Below, piece by piece: positions 53,652 through 62,890 of a stretch of DNA of 64,000 nucleotides. This stretch comes from Tardiphaga robiniae. Its GTDB lineage: Bacteria > Pseudomonadota > Alphaproteobacteria > Rhizobiales > Xanthobacteraceae. Every line of letters starts with the position of its first letter. The first letter of the stretch is position 1. The position numbers and the translations under genes are program-made. The DNA lies in the NCBI RefSeq assembly GCF_001618955.1, contig NZ_LVYV01000005.1, forward strand, positions 1 through 64,000, given 5' to 3'. The notes under the pieces were generated by a model. It did not search any database. It saw nothing but the letters and a program-made list of their open reading frames with translations, and was not told where the DNA came from.

Positions 53652-54425
53652 ATGTCATTTCGTTCGCTTTTCGCCGCCTCCGCCGCGCTGCTGCTGACTT
53701 CCGCCGCCGCCAATGCTGCCCAGGTCGCAGCCCTGGTCGGTGGCGACACCATTGCGACGGTCGATACCGCGCAGAAGAAGGCGACCGGGTCCGTCAAGGT
53801 CACTGGCATTTCCGGCGTGCTGGTTGGCATCGACGTCCGTCCGGCCGATGGCATGCTCTATGGGGTGGTCGATGACGGCACCGTGGTCACCATTGCCGCG
53901 GACGGCAAGGCGACCATAAAGTCCAAGCTCGACACCATGCTGGCCAAGGGCGTCACCGCCACCGTCGACTTCAACCCCGTGGCCGATCGTCTGCGCGTGA
54001 TGGGTTCGGATGGCATGAGCCTGCGAGCCAATGTCGACGACGGCAAGGTGACAAAGGACGGCGATCACAAATATGCCGAGACCGACATGCACAAGGGCGA
54101 GAAGCCCAATGTCATCGCCGGCGCCTACACCAATTCGGTGAAGGGCACCAAGGAGACGGCGCTGTTCAACATCGACGGTACCATCGGCGCGCTGGTCAAG
54201 CAGGCGCCGCCGAATGACGGCATTCTCGGCGCCGTCGGCAAGCTCGGCATCAAGCCGGCGACCGTCGCTTTCGATATCTGGTCGGACGGCACCAAGAACG
54301 AAGCCTGGCTGATGGCTGACGGCACGCTCTATTCGGTCGATCTCGCCACTGGCAAGGCCACCGAAGCTGCCAAGATTTCCGGCGTCACCGGCAAGGTGAC
54401 GGATATCGCGATCATGGGCATGTGA
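53652..54425 (+). CDS. DUF4394 domain-containing exported protein
   Basis: A 257-residue protein with a signal peptide (MSFRSLFAASAALLLTSAAA, cleavage near ANAAQ). The mature part has the DUF4394 pattern of beta-propeller-like repeats: TGISGVLVGIDVRPADGMLYGVVDDGTVVTIAADGKA (landmarks GIDVRPADGMLYG), TATVDFNPVADRLRVMGSDGMSLRANVDDG (landmarks VDFNPVADRLRV) and VAYTNS-like GAYTNSVKGTKETALFNID. Proteins of this domain often sit beside ECF sigma genes. The function is unknown; an envelope stress role is likely. A terminator follows at 54460. Confidence 0.9.
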   Translation: MSFRSLFAASAALLLTSAAANAAQVAALVGGDTIATVDTAQKKATGSVKVTGISGVLVGIDVRPADGMLYGVVDDGTVVTIAADGKATIKSKLDTMLAKGVTATVDFNPVADRLRVMGSDGMSLRANVDDGKVTKDGDHKYAETDMHKGEKPNVIAGAYTNSVKGTKETALFNIDGTIGALVKQAPPNDGILGAVGKLGIKPATVAFDIWSDGTKNEAWLMADGTLYSVDLATGKATEAAKISGVTGKVTDIAIMGM

Positions 54426-54459
54426 GTCGCACGCTGCGATTTCACGCAACATCGCCAAC

Positions 54460-54497
54460 GAATGCCGCGCTCCATGGGAGCACGGCATTCACGTTTT
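54460..54497 (+). terminator. Terminator after the DUF4394 gene
   Basis: The near-perfect stem GAATGCCG and GCTCC pairs with GGAGC and CGGCATTC around a three-base loop, followed by ACGTTTTG. It lies 35 bases after the stop codon and separates the sigma-controlled gene from the glutathione transferase genes. Confidence 0.75.
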
Positions 54498-54617
54498 GCA
54501 GGACGGATCTGCGTCCCGGCGTGGCCGCGCCATTGACTTCACGGGGTCGTTCTGGCGAACTCGATGCAACCGCATTCAGTTCGGATGCATGCCATCCAAC
54601 ACGCGCAGGAACACCCG

Positions 54618-55328
54618 ATGATCGACCTTTACTACTGGAGCACGCCGAACGGCCACAAGATCACGATCTTTCTTGAGGAGGCGGGGCTGCCCTACAAGGT
54701 CATCCCGGTGAATATCGGTAAGGGCGACCAGTTCAGGGACGAGTTTCTGGCGATTGCGCCGAACAACCGCATTCCGGCGCTGGTCGATCATGCGCCCAAG
54801 AGCGGCAGCAAGCCGATCTCGGTGTTCGAGTCCGGCGCGATGTTGATGTATCTCGCCGAGAAGACCGGGAAGTTCCTGAGCGATGATCTCGCTGTGCGCT
54901 ATGATGCGATCCAGTGGGTGTTCTGGCAAATGGGCGGTCTCGGGCCGATGGCCGGACAGAACCATCACTTTCGCAACTACGCCCAGGAAAAGATCACTTA
55001 CGCCATCGATCGCTACGTGAACGAGACCAACCGTCTCTATGGCGTGCTCAACAAGCGTCTCGCAGATCGCAAATTCATCGCCGGTGACTACTCGATCGCC
55101 GATATGGCGAGCTATCCCTGGATCGTGCCCTACAAGAACCAGAGCCAGGACATCAACGACTTCCCGCATCTCAAGCGCTGGCTCGAAACCATCGCCGAGC
55201 GCCCCGCTGTGAAGCGCGCTTATGAGATCGCAAAAGAGGTCAATCCGAATTTCGGCCAGCCACCGATCCGCACTGAGGAAGAGCGCAAGCTGCTGTTCGG
55301 CCAGACGTCGGCTGTGGTGAAGAGTTAG
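54618..55328 (+). CDS. Glutathione S-transferase family protein (YfcG-like)
   Basis: A 236-residue glutathione transferase. The N-terminal thioredoxin-like domain has DLYYWSTPNGHKITIFLEEAGLPY (residues 3-26, landmarks YYWSTPNGHK), PNNRIPALVD (cis-Pro, about 55) and VFESGAMLMYLAEKTG (Glu-Ser glutathione binding, about 70-85). The C-terminal helical domain has FIAGDYSIADMASYPWI. The NGHK motif is typical of YfcG/YghU-type disulfide-bond oxidoreductases. The start at 54618 puts MIDLYYW first. A second GST gene follows 22 bases later. Confidence 0.9.
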   Translation: MIDLYYWSTPNGHKITIFLEEAGLPYKVIPVNIGKGDQFRDEFLAIAPNNRIPALVDHAPKSGSKPISVFESGAMLMYLAEKTGKFLSDDLAVRYDAIQWVFWQMGGLGPMAGQNHHFRNYAQEKITYAIDRYVNETNRLYGVLNKRLADRKFIAGDYSIADMASYPWIVPYKNQSQDINDFPHLKRWLETIAERPAVKRAYEIAKEVNPNFGQPPIRTEEERKLLFGQTSAVVKS

Positions 55329-55350
55329 CTCAGAATTACGAGAAGCAATC

Positions 55351-56046
55351 ATGGCGCTGCAACTGTTCGAACTGGTCGGCACTGACGAAGATCGTCCCTT
55401 CAGCCCGTATTGCTGGCGCATCCGGATGGCGCTGGCGCATAAGGGCCTCGACGCAACATCGATCCCGTGGCGCTTCACCGAGAAGGACGCGATCAACAAG
55501 CACAAATCCGAAAAGGTGCCGGTGCTGCTCGACGGCGAACGCGCGGTCGCTGATTCCTGGGCGATCGCCAATTATCTTGAAGACACCTATCCGGATCGCC
55601 CGTCACTGTTCGGCGGCGAGGGCGGCCGCGCCGTGGGGCGGATGCTGAACTGGTGGGGCGACACGGTTGTGGTTGCCGGCATGTTTCCGTTCATCGTCGC
55701 GGATATTCATGGTCATCTGCGTCCGGTCGATCAGGTCTATTTCCGAGAGAGCCGCGAAGCGCGGTTCAAGAAGTCGCTGGAAGAGGTCGCATCCAACCGC
55801 GACAAGGGCGTTGATGCCTTCCGCAAGTCGCTTGATCCGATGCGTCTCACCCTGAAGACGCAGCCGTTCCTTGGTGGCGCCGCGCCAAACTATGCCGACT
55901 ACATCGTGTTCGGTCCGTTCCAGTGGGCGCGCGCGATCTCGCCGTTCAAGCTGCTGGCGGAAGACGACGCGATCTATGCGTGGCGCGAAAGAATGCTTGA
56001 TGCTTTTAACGGCATGGCACGGAACTCGACCGGCTATCCGGTTTGA
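55351..56046 (+). CDS. Glutathione S-transferase family protein
   Basis: A 231-residue glutathione transferase in tandem with the previous one. The N-terminal domain has LFELVGTDEDRPFSPYCWRIRMALAHKGL (landmarks SPYCWRIRMALAHKG), with Cys at the position of the catalytic Cys of the beta/omega type, SEKVPVLLDGE and VADSWAIANYLEDTYPD. The C-terminal domain contains FLGGAAPNYADYIVFGPFQWAR. It may act as a thiol transferase or dehalogenase-like enzyme; the substrate is unknown. Confidence 0.9.
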   Translation: MALQLFELVGTDEDRPFSPYCWRIRMALAHKGLDATSIPWRFTEKDAINKHKSEKVPVLLDGERAVADSWAIANYLEDTYPDRPSLFGGEGGRAVGRMLNWWGDTVVVAGMFPFIVADIHGHLRPVDQVYFRESREARFKKSLEEVASNRDKGVDAFRKSLDPMRLTLKTQPFLGGAAPNYADYIVFGPFQWARAISPFKLLAEDDAIYAWRERMLDAFNGMARNSTGYPV

Positions 56047-56220
56047 GTTCCACTCTCTACGGGCGATGAATTGAGCAATCGCTGGTATTCATGTCCGTAT
56101 ACCAGCGTTATTCTCGGTGGTGTGCTTGGTGCCTTTGTGAAAATCCGAGGATATTCCCTGTAACTCTCGCTATAAGGGAATACCTCAACGATTCACGCTG
56201 TCTCACGCGCCAAGGTCTCT

Positions 56221-57693
56221 ATGTCCGTTCCGTCTGCCAATCTCGCCGATGATGCCATGATGTTCGATCTTGCCCCGGTCTCGCTCTGGATCGAGGACTA
56301 CAGCGATGTGAAGGCGCTGTTCGAACAGTGGCAGGCGCAGGGCGTCGACGACATCGAGACATTCCTGCTCGCCAATCCCGAACGGGTCCGTGAGTGCTCG
56401 CAGCACATCCGCATTCTCAAGGTCAATCGCAAGACGCTGTCATTGTTCGGCGCGCGCGACCTGTCTCACCTGACGCTCAGTCTCGGCCTGGTCATGCGCG
56501 ACGATACGTTCAAGAGCCATGTGTCGGAACTGGCCCAGCTCTGGAGCGGCCGGAATCATTTTTCCAGCCATACGGTCAACTACACGCTGAAGGGCGAGCG
56601 CCTCGACATCCAGCTGCACGGCATTGTTCTTCCCGGGCATGAAGAGCGCTGGGATCGCGTGATGGTCGCCATCGAGGATGTGACCGAACGCGAAGGCGCG
56701 CGTCGTCGCCTCGCGGAGAGCGAGAATTATGCGTTCGGCCTGTTCGCGCATTCGCCGGTGTCGCTGTGGGTCGAGGATTTCAGCGGCGTCAAGCGCCTGG
56801 TGGACGAGGTCCGTGCGCGCGGCATCGAGGACTTTCGCGTGTTCACGGATGTGCACGAGGAATTCGTTTTGCGTTGCATGAGCGAAATCCGCGTGCTCGA
56901 CGTCAACAGCCGCACGCTCGAACTGTTCGGCGCGCCCGACAAGGAGACGTTGCTCCGTCAATTGTCGGATGTGTTTCGCGACGAGATGGAGCCGCATTTC
57001 CGCGAACAGTTGATCGACCTCTGGGAGGGCAAGCTGTTCCAGCAACGTGAGGTCGTCAACTACGCGCTCGACGGCACCAAGCTTCATCTGCTGCTGCAGT
57101 TTTCGGTGTTGCCCGGGCATGAGCGCGACTGGTCACAGGTGCAGGTCGCGCTGACCGACATCACCGCGCGCAAGAAGGCGGAAGCCTATCTGGAATATCT
57201 CGGCACCCACGACGTATTGACGCGCACGACGAACCGCTCGTTCTTCGTGGACGAACTCAACCGGCTCGAACGCAAGGGATCGCAACCGGTCACCGTGATC
57301 GTTGCCGATCTCAACGCGCTGAAAGCTGCCAATGACGAGCTTGGTCATGCCGCTGGCGACGCATTGCTGCGCCGTGCCGGCGAGGTGTTTGGCAAACTGG
57401 TCGAAAGGCCGGCGACGGTGTCGCGCATCGGCGGCGACGAATTCGCCGTCTTACTGCCCGGAACCGATGCGGCCGGCGGCGAGGCGGTGCTGGCCTCGCT
57501 GGCGCGGCTGATCGAGGTCAACAACCAGTACTATCCTGATCTGACGCTGAGCCTCTCCACCGGGATTGCCACCAGCCGGACCGGCGAGCGGCTTGAGGCC
57601 GTGGTCAAGCGCGCCGATATGGAAATGCTGCAGGCCAAGCGCAGCTACTATGCGCAACCCGATCGCGACCGGCGCAGCGCGGGCATGGTGTAG
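56221..57693 (+). CDS. PAS-PAS-GGDEF diguanylate cyclase
   Basis: A 490-residue soluble signalling enzyme that would make cyclic-di-GMP from GTP. Two homologous sensor repeats, each starting LAPVSLWIEDYSDVK (about residue 17) and SPVSLWVEDFSGVK (about 178), are followed by a GGDEF domain with GTHDVLTRTTNRSFF (about 333), the active site RIGGDEFAVLLPG (GGDEF 404-408) and LTLSLSTGIA. The allosteric RxxD I-site is not present (Ala at the Asp position). Both PAS units are followed by GAxDxxxL segments, so the pair arose by duplication. Cytoplasmic; no membrane span. Confidence 0.9.
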   Translation: MSVPSANLADDAMMFDLAPVSLWIEDYSDVKALFEQWQAQGVDDIETFLLANPERVRECSQHIRILKVNRKTLSLFGARDLSHLTLSLGLVMRDDTFKSHVSELAQLWSGRNHFSSHTVNYTLKGERLDIQLHGIVLPGHEERWDRVMVAIEDVTEREGARRRLAESENYAFGLFAHSPVSLWVEDFSGVKRLVDEVRARGIEDFRVFTDVHEEFVLRCMSEIRVLDVNSRTLELFGAPDKETLLRQLSDVFRDEMEPHFREQLIDLWEGKLFQQREVVNYALDGTKLHLLLQFSVLPGHERDWSQVQVALTDITARKKAEAYLEYLGTHDVLTRTTNRSFFVDELNRLERKGSQPVTVIVADLNALKAANDELGHAAGDALLRRAGEVFGKLVERPATVSRIGGDEFAVLLPGTDAAGGEAVLASLARLIEVNNQYYPDLTLSLSTGIATSRTGERLEAVVKRADMEMLQAKRSYYAQPDRDRRSAGMV

Positions 57694-57747
57694 GCAGGTT
57701 GTTGGAGCCGGTGCGCAATCGTGCGCGACGTGGATCAGGCACGTCCG

Positions 57748-57948
57748 TCAGGTCGCGACGTGCGCCGCCGCCTTGGCGCGCAGGCAGTCGCGACACAGGC
57801 AGTCGCCGCCTGTGGTCGGCATCGGCAGTTTCGCGGTCTCCTCGGCGCACCAGCAATTGCCCGACAGGTCGCAGCCGAATTCAGTCCCGCAATCCGAACA
57901 GGTCAGGCGGCGGCTGAGCAGCTTTAAGCTTTCTGTCCGATAATTCAT
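57748..57948 (-). CDS. Cysteine-rich CWC-type zinc-ribbon small protein
   Basis: A 66-residue protein with seven to eight cysteines in the pattern TCSDCGTEFGCDLSGNCWC and GDCLCRDCL. This fits the cysteine-rich CWC domain (CxxCG..F.C......CWC), a small metal-binding domain of unknown function. The start at 57948 opens MNYRTESLKLLSRRL. It is convergent with the diguanylate cyclase gene. Confidence 0.75.
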   Translation of the reverse strand: MNYRTESLKLLSRRLTCSDCGTEFGCDLSGNCWCAEETAKLPMPTTGGDCLCRDCLRAKAAAHVAT

Positions 57949-58070
57949 GAAAGCAGCCCAAATTTCAGCGCGATTTTCATGCCGGGTTCATCTGTTCCGC
58001 CCGTATATCGGGCGTGGCGCCTGTGATGGCCAGATCCATCATAGGACGAAGGCAGAGTGAGGGAAACCCG

Positions 58071-59564
58071 ATGGCCCGCGACCCGCAAGGTGCGCTGATT
58101 GCGCTGAACCGCTTCGGCTTCGGCGCGCGGGGCGGCGCCTCCGGCGACATCGTCAATGCGGCCTCGGATCCGCGCGGATTCGTGAAGGCCGAGCTGGCGC
58201 GCCCGCAGGCTGCACTGCTCGAATTGCCCGGCCTGCAATCGACGACGGAACTGGGGCAGGCGATGTTTGCCTATCAGCTCGAGGTGAAGACCGCGCGCGA
58301 GGCAGCGTTGAAGACCCCAGGGCTGGTCCCGGTCGAAGCCCCGCCGGCTGCGATGGACAAGAAGCCGGAAGCGCCGGCCATGACCGGCAACACCACTATG
58401 ACAGTGCAGCCTGACGCACCGAAGCCGCCGCAGGCCGTCGCGCTGCCGCCCAATGTGGTGCAGAAGACCTATCGCGCGGAAGCGCTGGCGCGGATCCAGC
58501 GCGCGACCATTGCCGAGGGCGGCTTTGTCGAGCGCCTCGTCGTGTTCTGGTCGAACCACTTCTGCATCTCGGCCAGCAAGGGCGATCCGGCGCGGATGTG
58601 GGCGGGCTCATTCGAACGCGAGGCGATCCGCCCTTATGTGCTCGGCAAGTTTGCCGACATGCTGAAGGCTGTCGAACAGCATCCGGCGATGCTGTTCTTT
58701 CTCGACAATCAGCAGTCGATCGGTCCCAATTCGAAAGCCGGCGAGAGGGGCAAGCGCGGCCTCAACGAAAATCTGGCGCGCGAGATCATGGAGCTGCATA
58801 CGCTCGGCGTCGGCGGCGGTTATACGCAGGCCGATGTGACGTCGCTGGCGCGGATCATCACCGGCTGGACCTTTGCCGGACGCGAAGGAAAGATCGGCAT
58901 GCCGGGCAGCTTCGCCTTCAACGCCAATGCGCATGAGCCCGGGCCGCAGCAATTGCTGGGCAAGACCTATGACGACACCGGCGTAACGCAGGGCGAAGCA
59001 GCGCTCGCCGATCTCGCACGCCATCCATCGACAGCGAAATTCATCGCTAGGAAATTCGCGCAGCATTTCGTGGCGGATGCGCCGCCACCGGCACTGCTGG
59101 CGCGGCTGGAAAGCGTGTTCAAAAAGACCGACGGCGATCTGAAGGCGCTGGCGCTGGTGCTGCTCGATTCCAATGAGGCCTGGCAGATGCCAATGGCCAA
59201 GCTGCGCACGCCCTATGAATATCTGATCTCCACTGGCCGCCTGCTGGCGCGCATCCCGGAAGATCCCGGCCGTTACTTTGCGGGACTGCAGACGCTCGGC
59301 CAGCCACTCTGGACACCGCCGGGGCCGAACGGTTTTCCGGACGGCAATGCCGCCTGGGCCGTGCCCGAAGGCATGAAGCTGCGACTCGATCTCGCGGCGC
59401 AGGTTTCGACGCGGTTGCCTGACAGTATCGATCCGCGCGAGATGCTCGACGTGGTCGCTGGCGAGGCGGCCTCATCCGAAACACGACAGACGATCGCGCG
59501 CGCGGAGACGCGGCAGCAGGCTTTGACGCTGCTGCTGATGTCGCCGGAATTCCAGAGGAGATGA
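58071..59564 (+). CDS. DUF1800 domain-containing protein
   Basis: A 497-residue protein of the DUF1800 family. Landmarks are ALIALNRFGFGARGG near the N-terminus, the helical core AALLAR...VFWSNHFCISASKG (about residue 160), RPYVLGKFADMLKAVEQHPAMLFFLDN, ENLAREIMELHTLGVGGGYTQADV and FRYPYEYLISTGR-like TPYEYLISTGRLL. A proline-rich insert (VEAPPAAMDKKPEAP) is unusual. The family is found paired with DUF1501 proteins, and the two are four bases apart in overlap here. The function is unknown. Confidence 0.93.
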   Translation: MARDPQGALIALNRFGFGARGGASGDIVNAASDPRGFVKAELARPQAALLELPGLQSTTELGQAMFAYQLEVKTAREAALKTPGLVPVEAPPAAMDKKPEAPAMTGNTTMTVQPDAPKPPQAVALPPNVVQKTYRAEALARIQRATIAEGGFVERLVVFWSNHFCISASKGDPARMWAGSFEREAIRPYVLGKFADMLKAVEQHPAMLFFLDNQQSIGPNSKAGERGKRGLNENLAREIMELHTLGVGGGYTQADVTSLARIITGWTFAGREGKIGMPGSFAFNANAHEPGPQQLLGKTYDDTGVTQGEAALADLARHPSTAKFIARKFAQHFVADAPPPALLARLESVFKKTDGDLKALALVLLDSNEAWQMPMAKLRTPYEYLISTGRLLARIPEDPGRYFAGLQTLGQPLWTPPGPNGFPDGNAAWAVPEGMKLRLDLAAQVSTRLPDSIDPREMLDVVAGEAASSETRQTIARAETRQQALTLLLMSPEFQRR

Positions 59565-60787
59565 CGATGGACTGCTGTGAAAGCCGCATGCTCGGCCCCA
59601 CGCGCCGCTCGCTTCTGTTATCGGGCGCGGCCTTTGCTGCCTGGGCCTATCTGCCGAAATTCGCCCGCGCCGCCGACGCGCGCGATCCGCGTCTGATCGT
59701 CGTGATCCTGCGCGGTGCGCTCGACGGCCTCGCCACAGTCGCGCCGCTCGGCGATCCCGATTACGCGGGCCTGCACGGCTCGATCGCGCTGGCGAAGGAC
59801 GGACCCAACGCGGCCATCGCGCTGGATTCGTTCTTCGGCATGCATCCGGCGATGCCGGAATTCGCGCGCATGTATCGCGACAAGAAAGCAGCCGTGGTCC
59901 ATGCGGTCGCGACGTCCTATCGCGAGCGCTCGCATTTCGACGGCCAGGACGTGCTGGAGAGCGGCTATGCCGGCCCCGGCCGCGTGCAGTCGGGCTGGCT
60001 CAATCGCGCCATTGAATCGCTGCCGCGTGGCGAACGCGTCTCGTCGGGTCTTGCGATCGGCCCCACGACTCCGCTGGTGCTCCGCGGCGCCGCGCCGACG
60101 GTTGGCTGGGCGCCGGTCAATCTGCCCAATGCGGCCGATGATACAGCGATGCGGCTGATGCAACTCTATCAGGACCGCGACCCCGCACTTGCCACGGCGC
60201 TGTCGCAAGGCCTGAAGCTCGACAAGATTGCCGTTGGCGACGAGATGAAGCCGAAGGGCGGCGGCAATGCCGTAGCGGCGATGCGCCAGGTCGCACGCGG
60301 CGCGGCGAAGCTGATGGCTGCCGATGATGGCCCGCGCATCGCGGCGCTCGCCTTCGATGGATGGGATACCCATGCACAAGAGGGCGGGCCGGTCGGGCGC
60401 CTCGCGCAATTGCTCGGCGGTCTCGATGGCGCACTGGCGGAATTCGAGAGCGGCCTTGGCACGCATTGGAAGGACACGATCGTCGTCGTCGCCACCGAGT
60501 TCGGCCGCACCGCCAAGATCAACGGCACTGCCGGCACCGATCACGGTACCGGCACGATTGCCTTGCTTGCTGGCGGCGCGATCAAGGGCGGCCGGGTGAT
60601 TGCGGATTGGCCGGGCCTTGCGAATGGCAAGCTCTATGAAGCCCGCGATCTTGCGCCGACCATAGATCTGCGCGCGATCTTCAAGGGTGTGCTGCACGAT
60701 CACCTCGGCATCAGCGAACGCGCGCTGGCAGAGCAGGTGTTTCCGGATAGCGCACTGGTGAAGCCGGCGAAGGGATTGGTAGGGTAG
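59561..60787 (+). CDS. DUF1501 domain-containing protein, Tat-exported
   Basis: A 408-residue protein of the DUF1501 (sulfatase-like) family. The N-terminus has a twin-arginine signal: TRRSLLLSGAAFAAWAYLPK (about residues 14-33). The mature part has the metal/active-site-like LIVVILRGALDGLA, SFFGMHPAMPEF, TSYRERSHFDGQDVLESG and, near the end, VVVATEFGRTAKINGTAGTDHGTG (landmarks EFGRT and GTDHGTG). The paired DUF1800 gene overlaps its start. Together they probably act in the periplasm; the substrate is unknown. Confidence 0.93.
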   Translation: MTMDCCESRMLGPTRRSLLLSGAAFAAWAYLPKFARAADARDPRLIVVILRGALDGLATVAPLGDPDYAGLHGSIALAKDGPNAAIALDSFFGMHPAMPEFARMYRDKKAAVVHAVATSYRERSHFDGQDVLESGYAGPGRVQSGWLNRAIESLPRGERVSSGLAIGPTTPLVLRGAAPTVGWAPVNLPNAADDTAMRLMQLYQDRDPALATALSQGLKLDKIAVGDEMKPKGGGNAVAAMRQVARGAAKLMAADDGPRIAALAFDGWDTHAQEGGPVGRLAQLLGGLDGALAEFESGLGTHWKDTIVVVATEFGRTAKINGTAGTDHGTGTIALLAGGAIKGGRVIADWPGLANGKLYEARDLAPTIDLRAIFKGVLHDHLGISERALAEQVFPDSALVKPAKGLVG

Positions 60788-60789
60788 CT

Positions 60790-60985
60790 TTCTTGCTTCC
60801 CCTCTCCTCCAGCGGAGCGAAGCTCCGCGCAGTGGGAGAGGGTGCCTGAGCGAAGCGAAGGCGGGAGAGGGTCTGGCCGCAAGCACGATAGAGCCCTCTC
60901 CCGTCTCGACCGCTGTCGCGGTCGATCCACCCTCTCCCGCGGCGCGCGGCGTTGCCGCGCTGGGGGAGAGGGGAAGAACGGCTCG
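60790..60985. repeat. GC-rich palindromic intergenic repeat
   Basis: Non-coding block of inverted repeats between convergent genes. It starts CCCCTCTCC, contains CGGAGCGAAGCTCCG and GTCTCGACCGC, and ends GGGGGAGAGGGG. The order is like that at 593-779 (GAAGC hairpin, then CGCAGTGGGAGAGGG). Probably a REP/BIME-type element; it could also end both transcripts. Confidence 0.55.
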
Positions 60986-60997
60986 CGTTATCTTCGC

Positions 60998-61939
60998 CTA
61001 CCCCAGCGTAATCCCGTCGATCTCTTTCATCTCCTCCGCGCTGAGCTTCCACTCCGCCGCCTTCACATTTTGCTCGATCTGCTCGGGCGATGATGCGCCG
61101 GCGATGACGCTGGAGACTTGCGGGCGGGCGGCGAGCCACGAGAAGGCGAGCTCAAGCATCGAATGGCCGCGCGCGCTGACAAAGGCCTGCAGTTGATCGA
61201 CCAAGGCGATGTTGCGTGGGTTCAGATAGCGCTCCTGCATATAGGGGGTCTTGCCGAAGCGCGTATCGGCGGGGACGTTCTTCAGGCCGGCATATTTACC
61301 GGTCAGCATGCCGCCGGCGAGCGGGAAGAACGGCAGCAGGCCGAGATTGAAATGCAGCGCGGCCGGCAGCAGGTCTTTCTCGATGTCGCGAACGACGAGG
61401 CTGTATTCGTCCTGGCACGACACGAAGGGCGCGACGCCCATCTGGCGCGCGGCCATCTCGGCTTCGGCGATGCGCCAGGCCGGGAAGTTGGAATTGCCGA
61501 TATAGCGCACCTTGCCCTGGCGGACGAGGTCGTCGAGCGTGCGCAGCGTTTCCTCGATGGGCGTCAGCGCATCGTAGTCGTGCTGCTGATACAGATCGAT
61601 ATAGTCGGTCTTCAACCGCTTCAGGCTGGCTTCGACGGCGCTCATGATGTAGCGGCGCGAGGCGCCCTGCTTGCTGCCGTCATTGCTCATAGGCTTGCAG
61701 TATTTCGTCGCCAGCACGATGTCCTTGCGGCGATCGCCCAGCACTTCGCCCAGCACCGTCTCGGAGCCACCCATGCCGGCATAGATGTCGGCGGTGTCGA
61801 ACAGCGTGATGCCGAGATCGATGGCCTTGTGGATGACCTTGCGCGCGGTCTCCAGATCGGTGCGTTGGCCGAAATTGTTGCAGCCGAGACCGACGGTGGA
61901 GACGCGAAGGCCGGAGCGGCCGAGATTGCGGATTTCCAT
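60998..61939 (-). CDS. Aldo/keto reductase
   Basis: A 313-residue NADPH-dependent oxidoreductase. MEIRNLGRSGLRVSTVGLGCNNFG is the typical start; the catalytic tetrad Asp/Tyr/Lys/His is seen as DTADIYAGMG (Asp, Tyr), LATKYCKPM (Lys) and DLYQQHDYD (His at about residue 122). VRYIGNSNFPAWRI and the C-terminal PQVSSVIAGASSPEQIEQN hold the cofactor. It looks like the YhdN/Gcy1-type group, reducing carbonyls of unknown identity. Convergent with DUF1501; the repeat lies between them. Confidence 0.92.
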   Translation of the reverse strand: MEIRNLGRSGLRVSTVGLGCNNFGQRTDLETARKVIHKAIDLGITLFDTADIYAGMGGSETVLGEVLGDRRKDIVLATKYCKPMSNDGSKQGASRRYIMSAVEASLKRLKTDYIDLYQQHDYDALTPIEETLRTLDDLVRQGKVRYIGNSNFPAWRIAEAEMAARQMGVAPFVSCQDEYSLVVRDIEKDLLPAALHFNLGLLPFFPLAGGMLTGKYAGLKNVPADTRFGKTPYMQERYLNPRNIALVDQLQAFVSARGHSMLELAFSWLAARPQVSSVIAGASSPEQIEQNVKAAEWKLSAEEMKEIDGITLG

Positions 61940-62035
61940 GATGAGTGTGCCTTGTGAGGGAAGCGCGGACCAAGGTTATGGCGCGCGCCTCGTCACGCAG
62001 CAAGACGCTCTGCATCATGGCAGTCGCGCGGGCGC

Positions 62036-62890
62036 TCAGGCGATGGCGGAAGCGGACTCGGGCGTTTGAGTTTCGGGCGCGGGCAGGGCGGTCGGGGTCT
62101 TCCGCGGCGGCCCGGCGCGCAAGGCCGCGGACGTCATGCGCCGCACGGCGTTTTCCGCGTTACGCGTGATGGTCTTGCGATCAGCGGACATGTCATAGGC
62201 GACGGCCTCGCCCCAGCTTACGACGACATCGATGGCGCCCGACGACAGGATGCCGATGAAATGCGGGATCAGGTCGATGTCGCCATACCATGCCACGTTT
62301 TCGCGAAAGGCGCGGCCGACCGGCAATCCACCGAAGCCGACATAGGCGATCGACATCGGCTGCACCGTGATCTCTTTGTGATGCGTGGAATCGCCGAGCG
62401 CGTGATGCACCGAGCCGACCAGCGCCGAGCGAAACGGCAGCACGCGCATGCCGTCGCTGGAGGTGCCCTCCGCGAACAGGACCACCGCGTCGCCGGACAG
62501 CATGCGGTCGCCAATTTCCTGCGCCGTCGCGCCGGTCTTCTGCCGGCGTTCGCGCTCGACAAAAATCGTGCGCTGCAATTTGGCAAGCCAGCCAAACACC
62601 GGCCATTTGGCAACTTCGCTTTTGGCGACGAACACCACGGGCGCCCTGGCGCCGATGATAATGATGTCGAGCCAGGAGACGTGATTGGAGAGGATCAGTA
62701 CTGGCGTGTCCGTCGTCCGCTTGCCGACTTCGTGAATGCGCACGCCGATCAGCGCGCAAAGGATGCGGTGAAACAGATGCGGAATACTCCGCTGCCAGCG
62801 CAGGCCGAAGGCCAGTGCGATCAGCTGAAACGGCGCCAGCAGCAGCGTCAGCATGGTCAAGGAGATCAGGACGGCGGCGAAACGGATCAT
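62036..62890 (-). CDS. 1-acyl-sn-glycerol-3-phosphate acyltransferase (PlsC family)
   Basis: A 284-residue membrane-associated acyltransferase. An N-terminal membrane helix (residues 1-30) precedes the catalytic NHVSWLDIIIIG (Asn-His...Asp, about 68-80), the Phe-Val-Ala-Lys segment, LFAEGTSSDGMRVLPFRSALVGS (acceptor motif FAEGT, about 137-142) and QPMSIAYVG. It converts lysophosphatidate to phosphatidate. The ATG at 62890 was chosen because it opens the membrane helix; the frame to 63079 is not supported. The basic Pro-rich tail (RAGPPRKTPTALPAPE) is an added feature. Confidence 0.92.
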   Translation of the reverse strand: MIRFAAVLISLTMLTLLLAPFQLIALAFGLRWQRSIPHLFHRILCALIGVRIHEVGKRTTDTPVLILSNHVSWLDIIIIGARAPVVFVAKSEVAKWPVFGWLAKLQRTIFVERERRQKTGATAQEIGDRMLSGDAVVLFAEGTSSDGMRVLPFRSALVGSVHHALGDSTHHKEITVQPMSIAYVGFGGLPVGRAFRENVAWYGDIDLIPHFIGILSSGAIDVVVSWGEAVAYDMSADRKTITRNAENAVRRMTSAALRAGPPRKTPTALPAPETQTPESASAIA

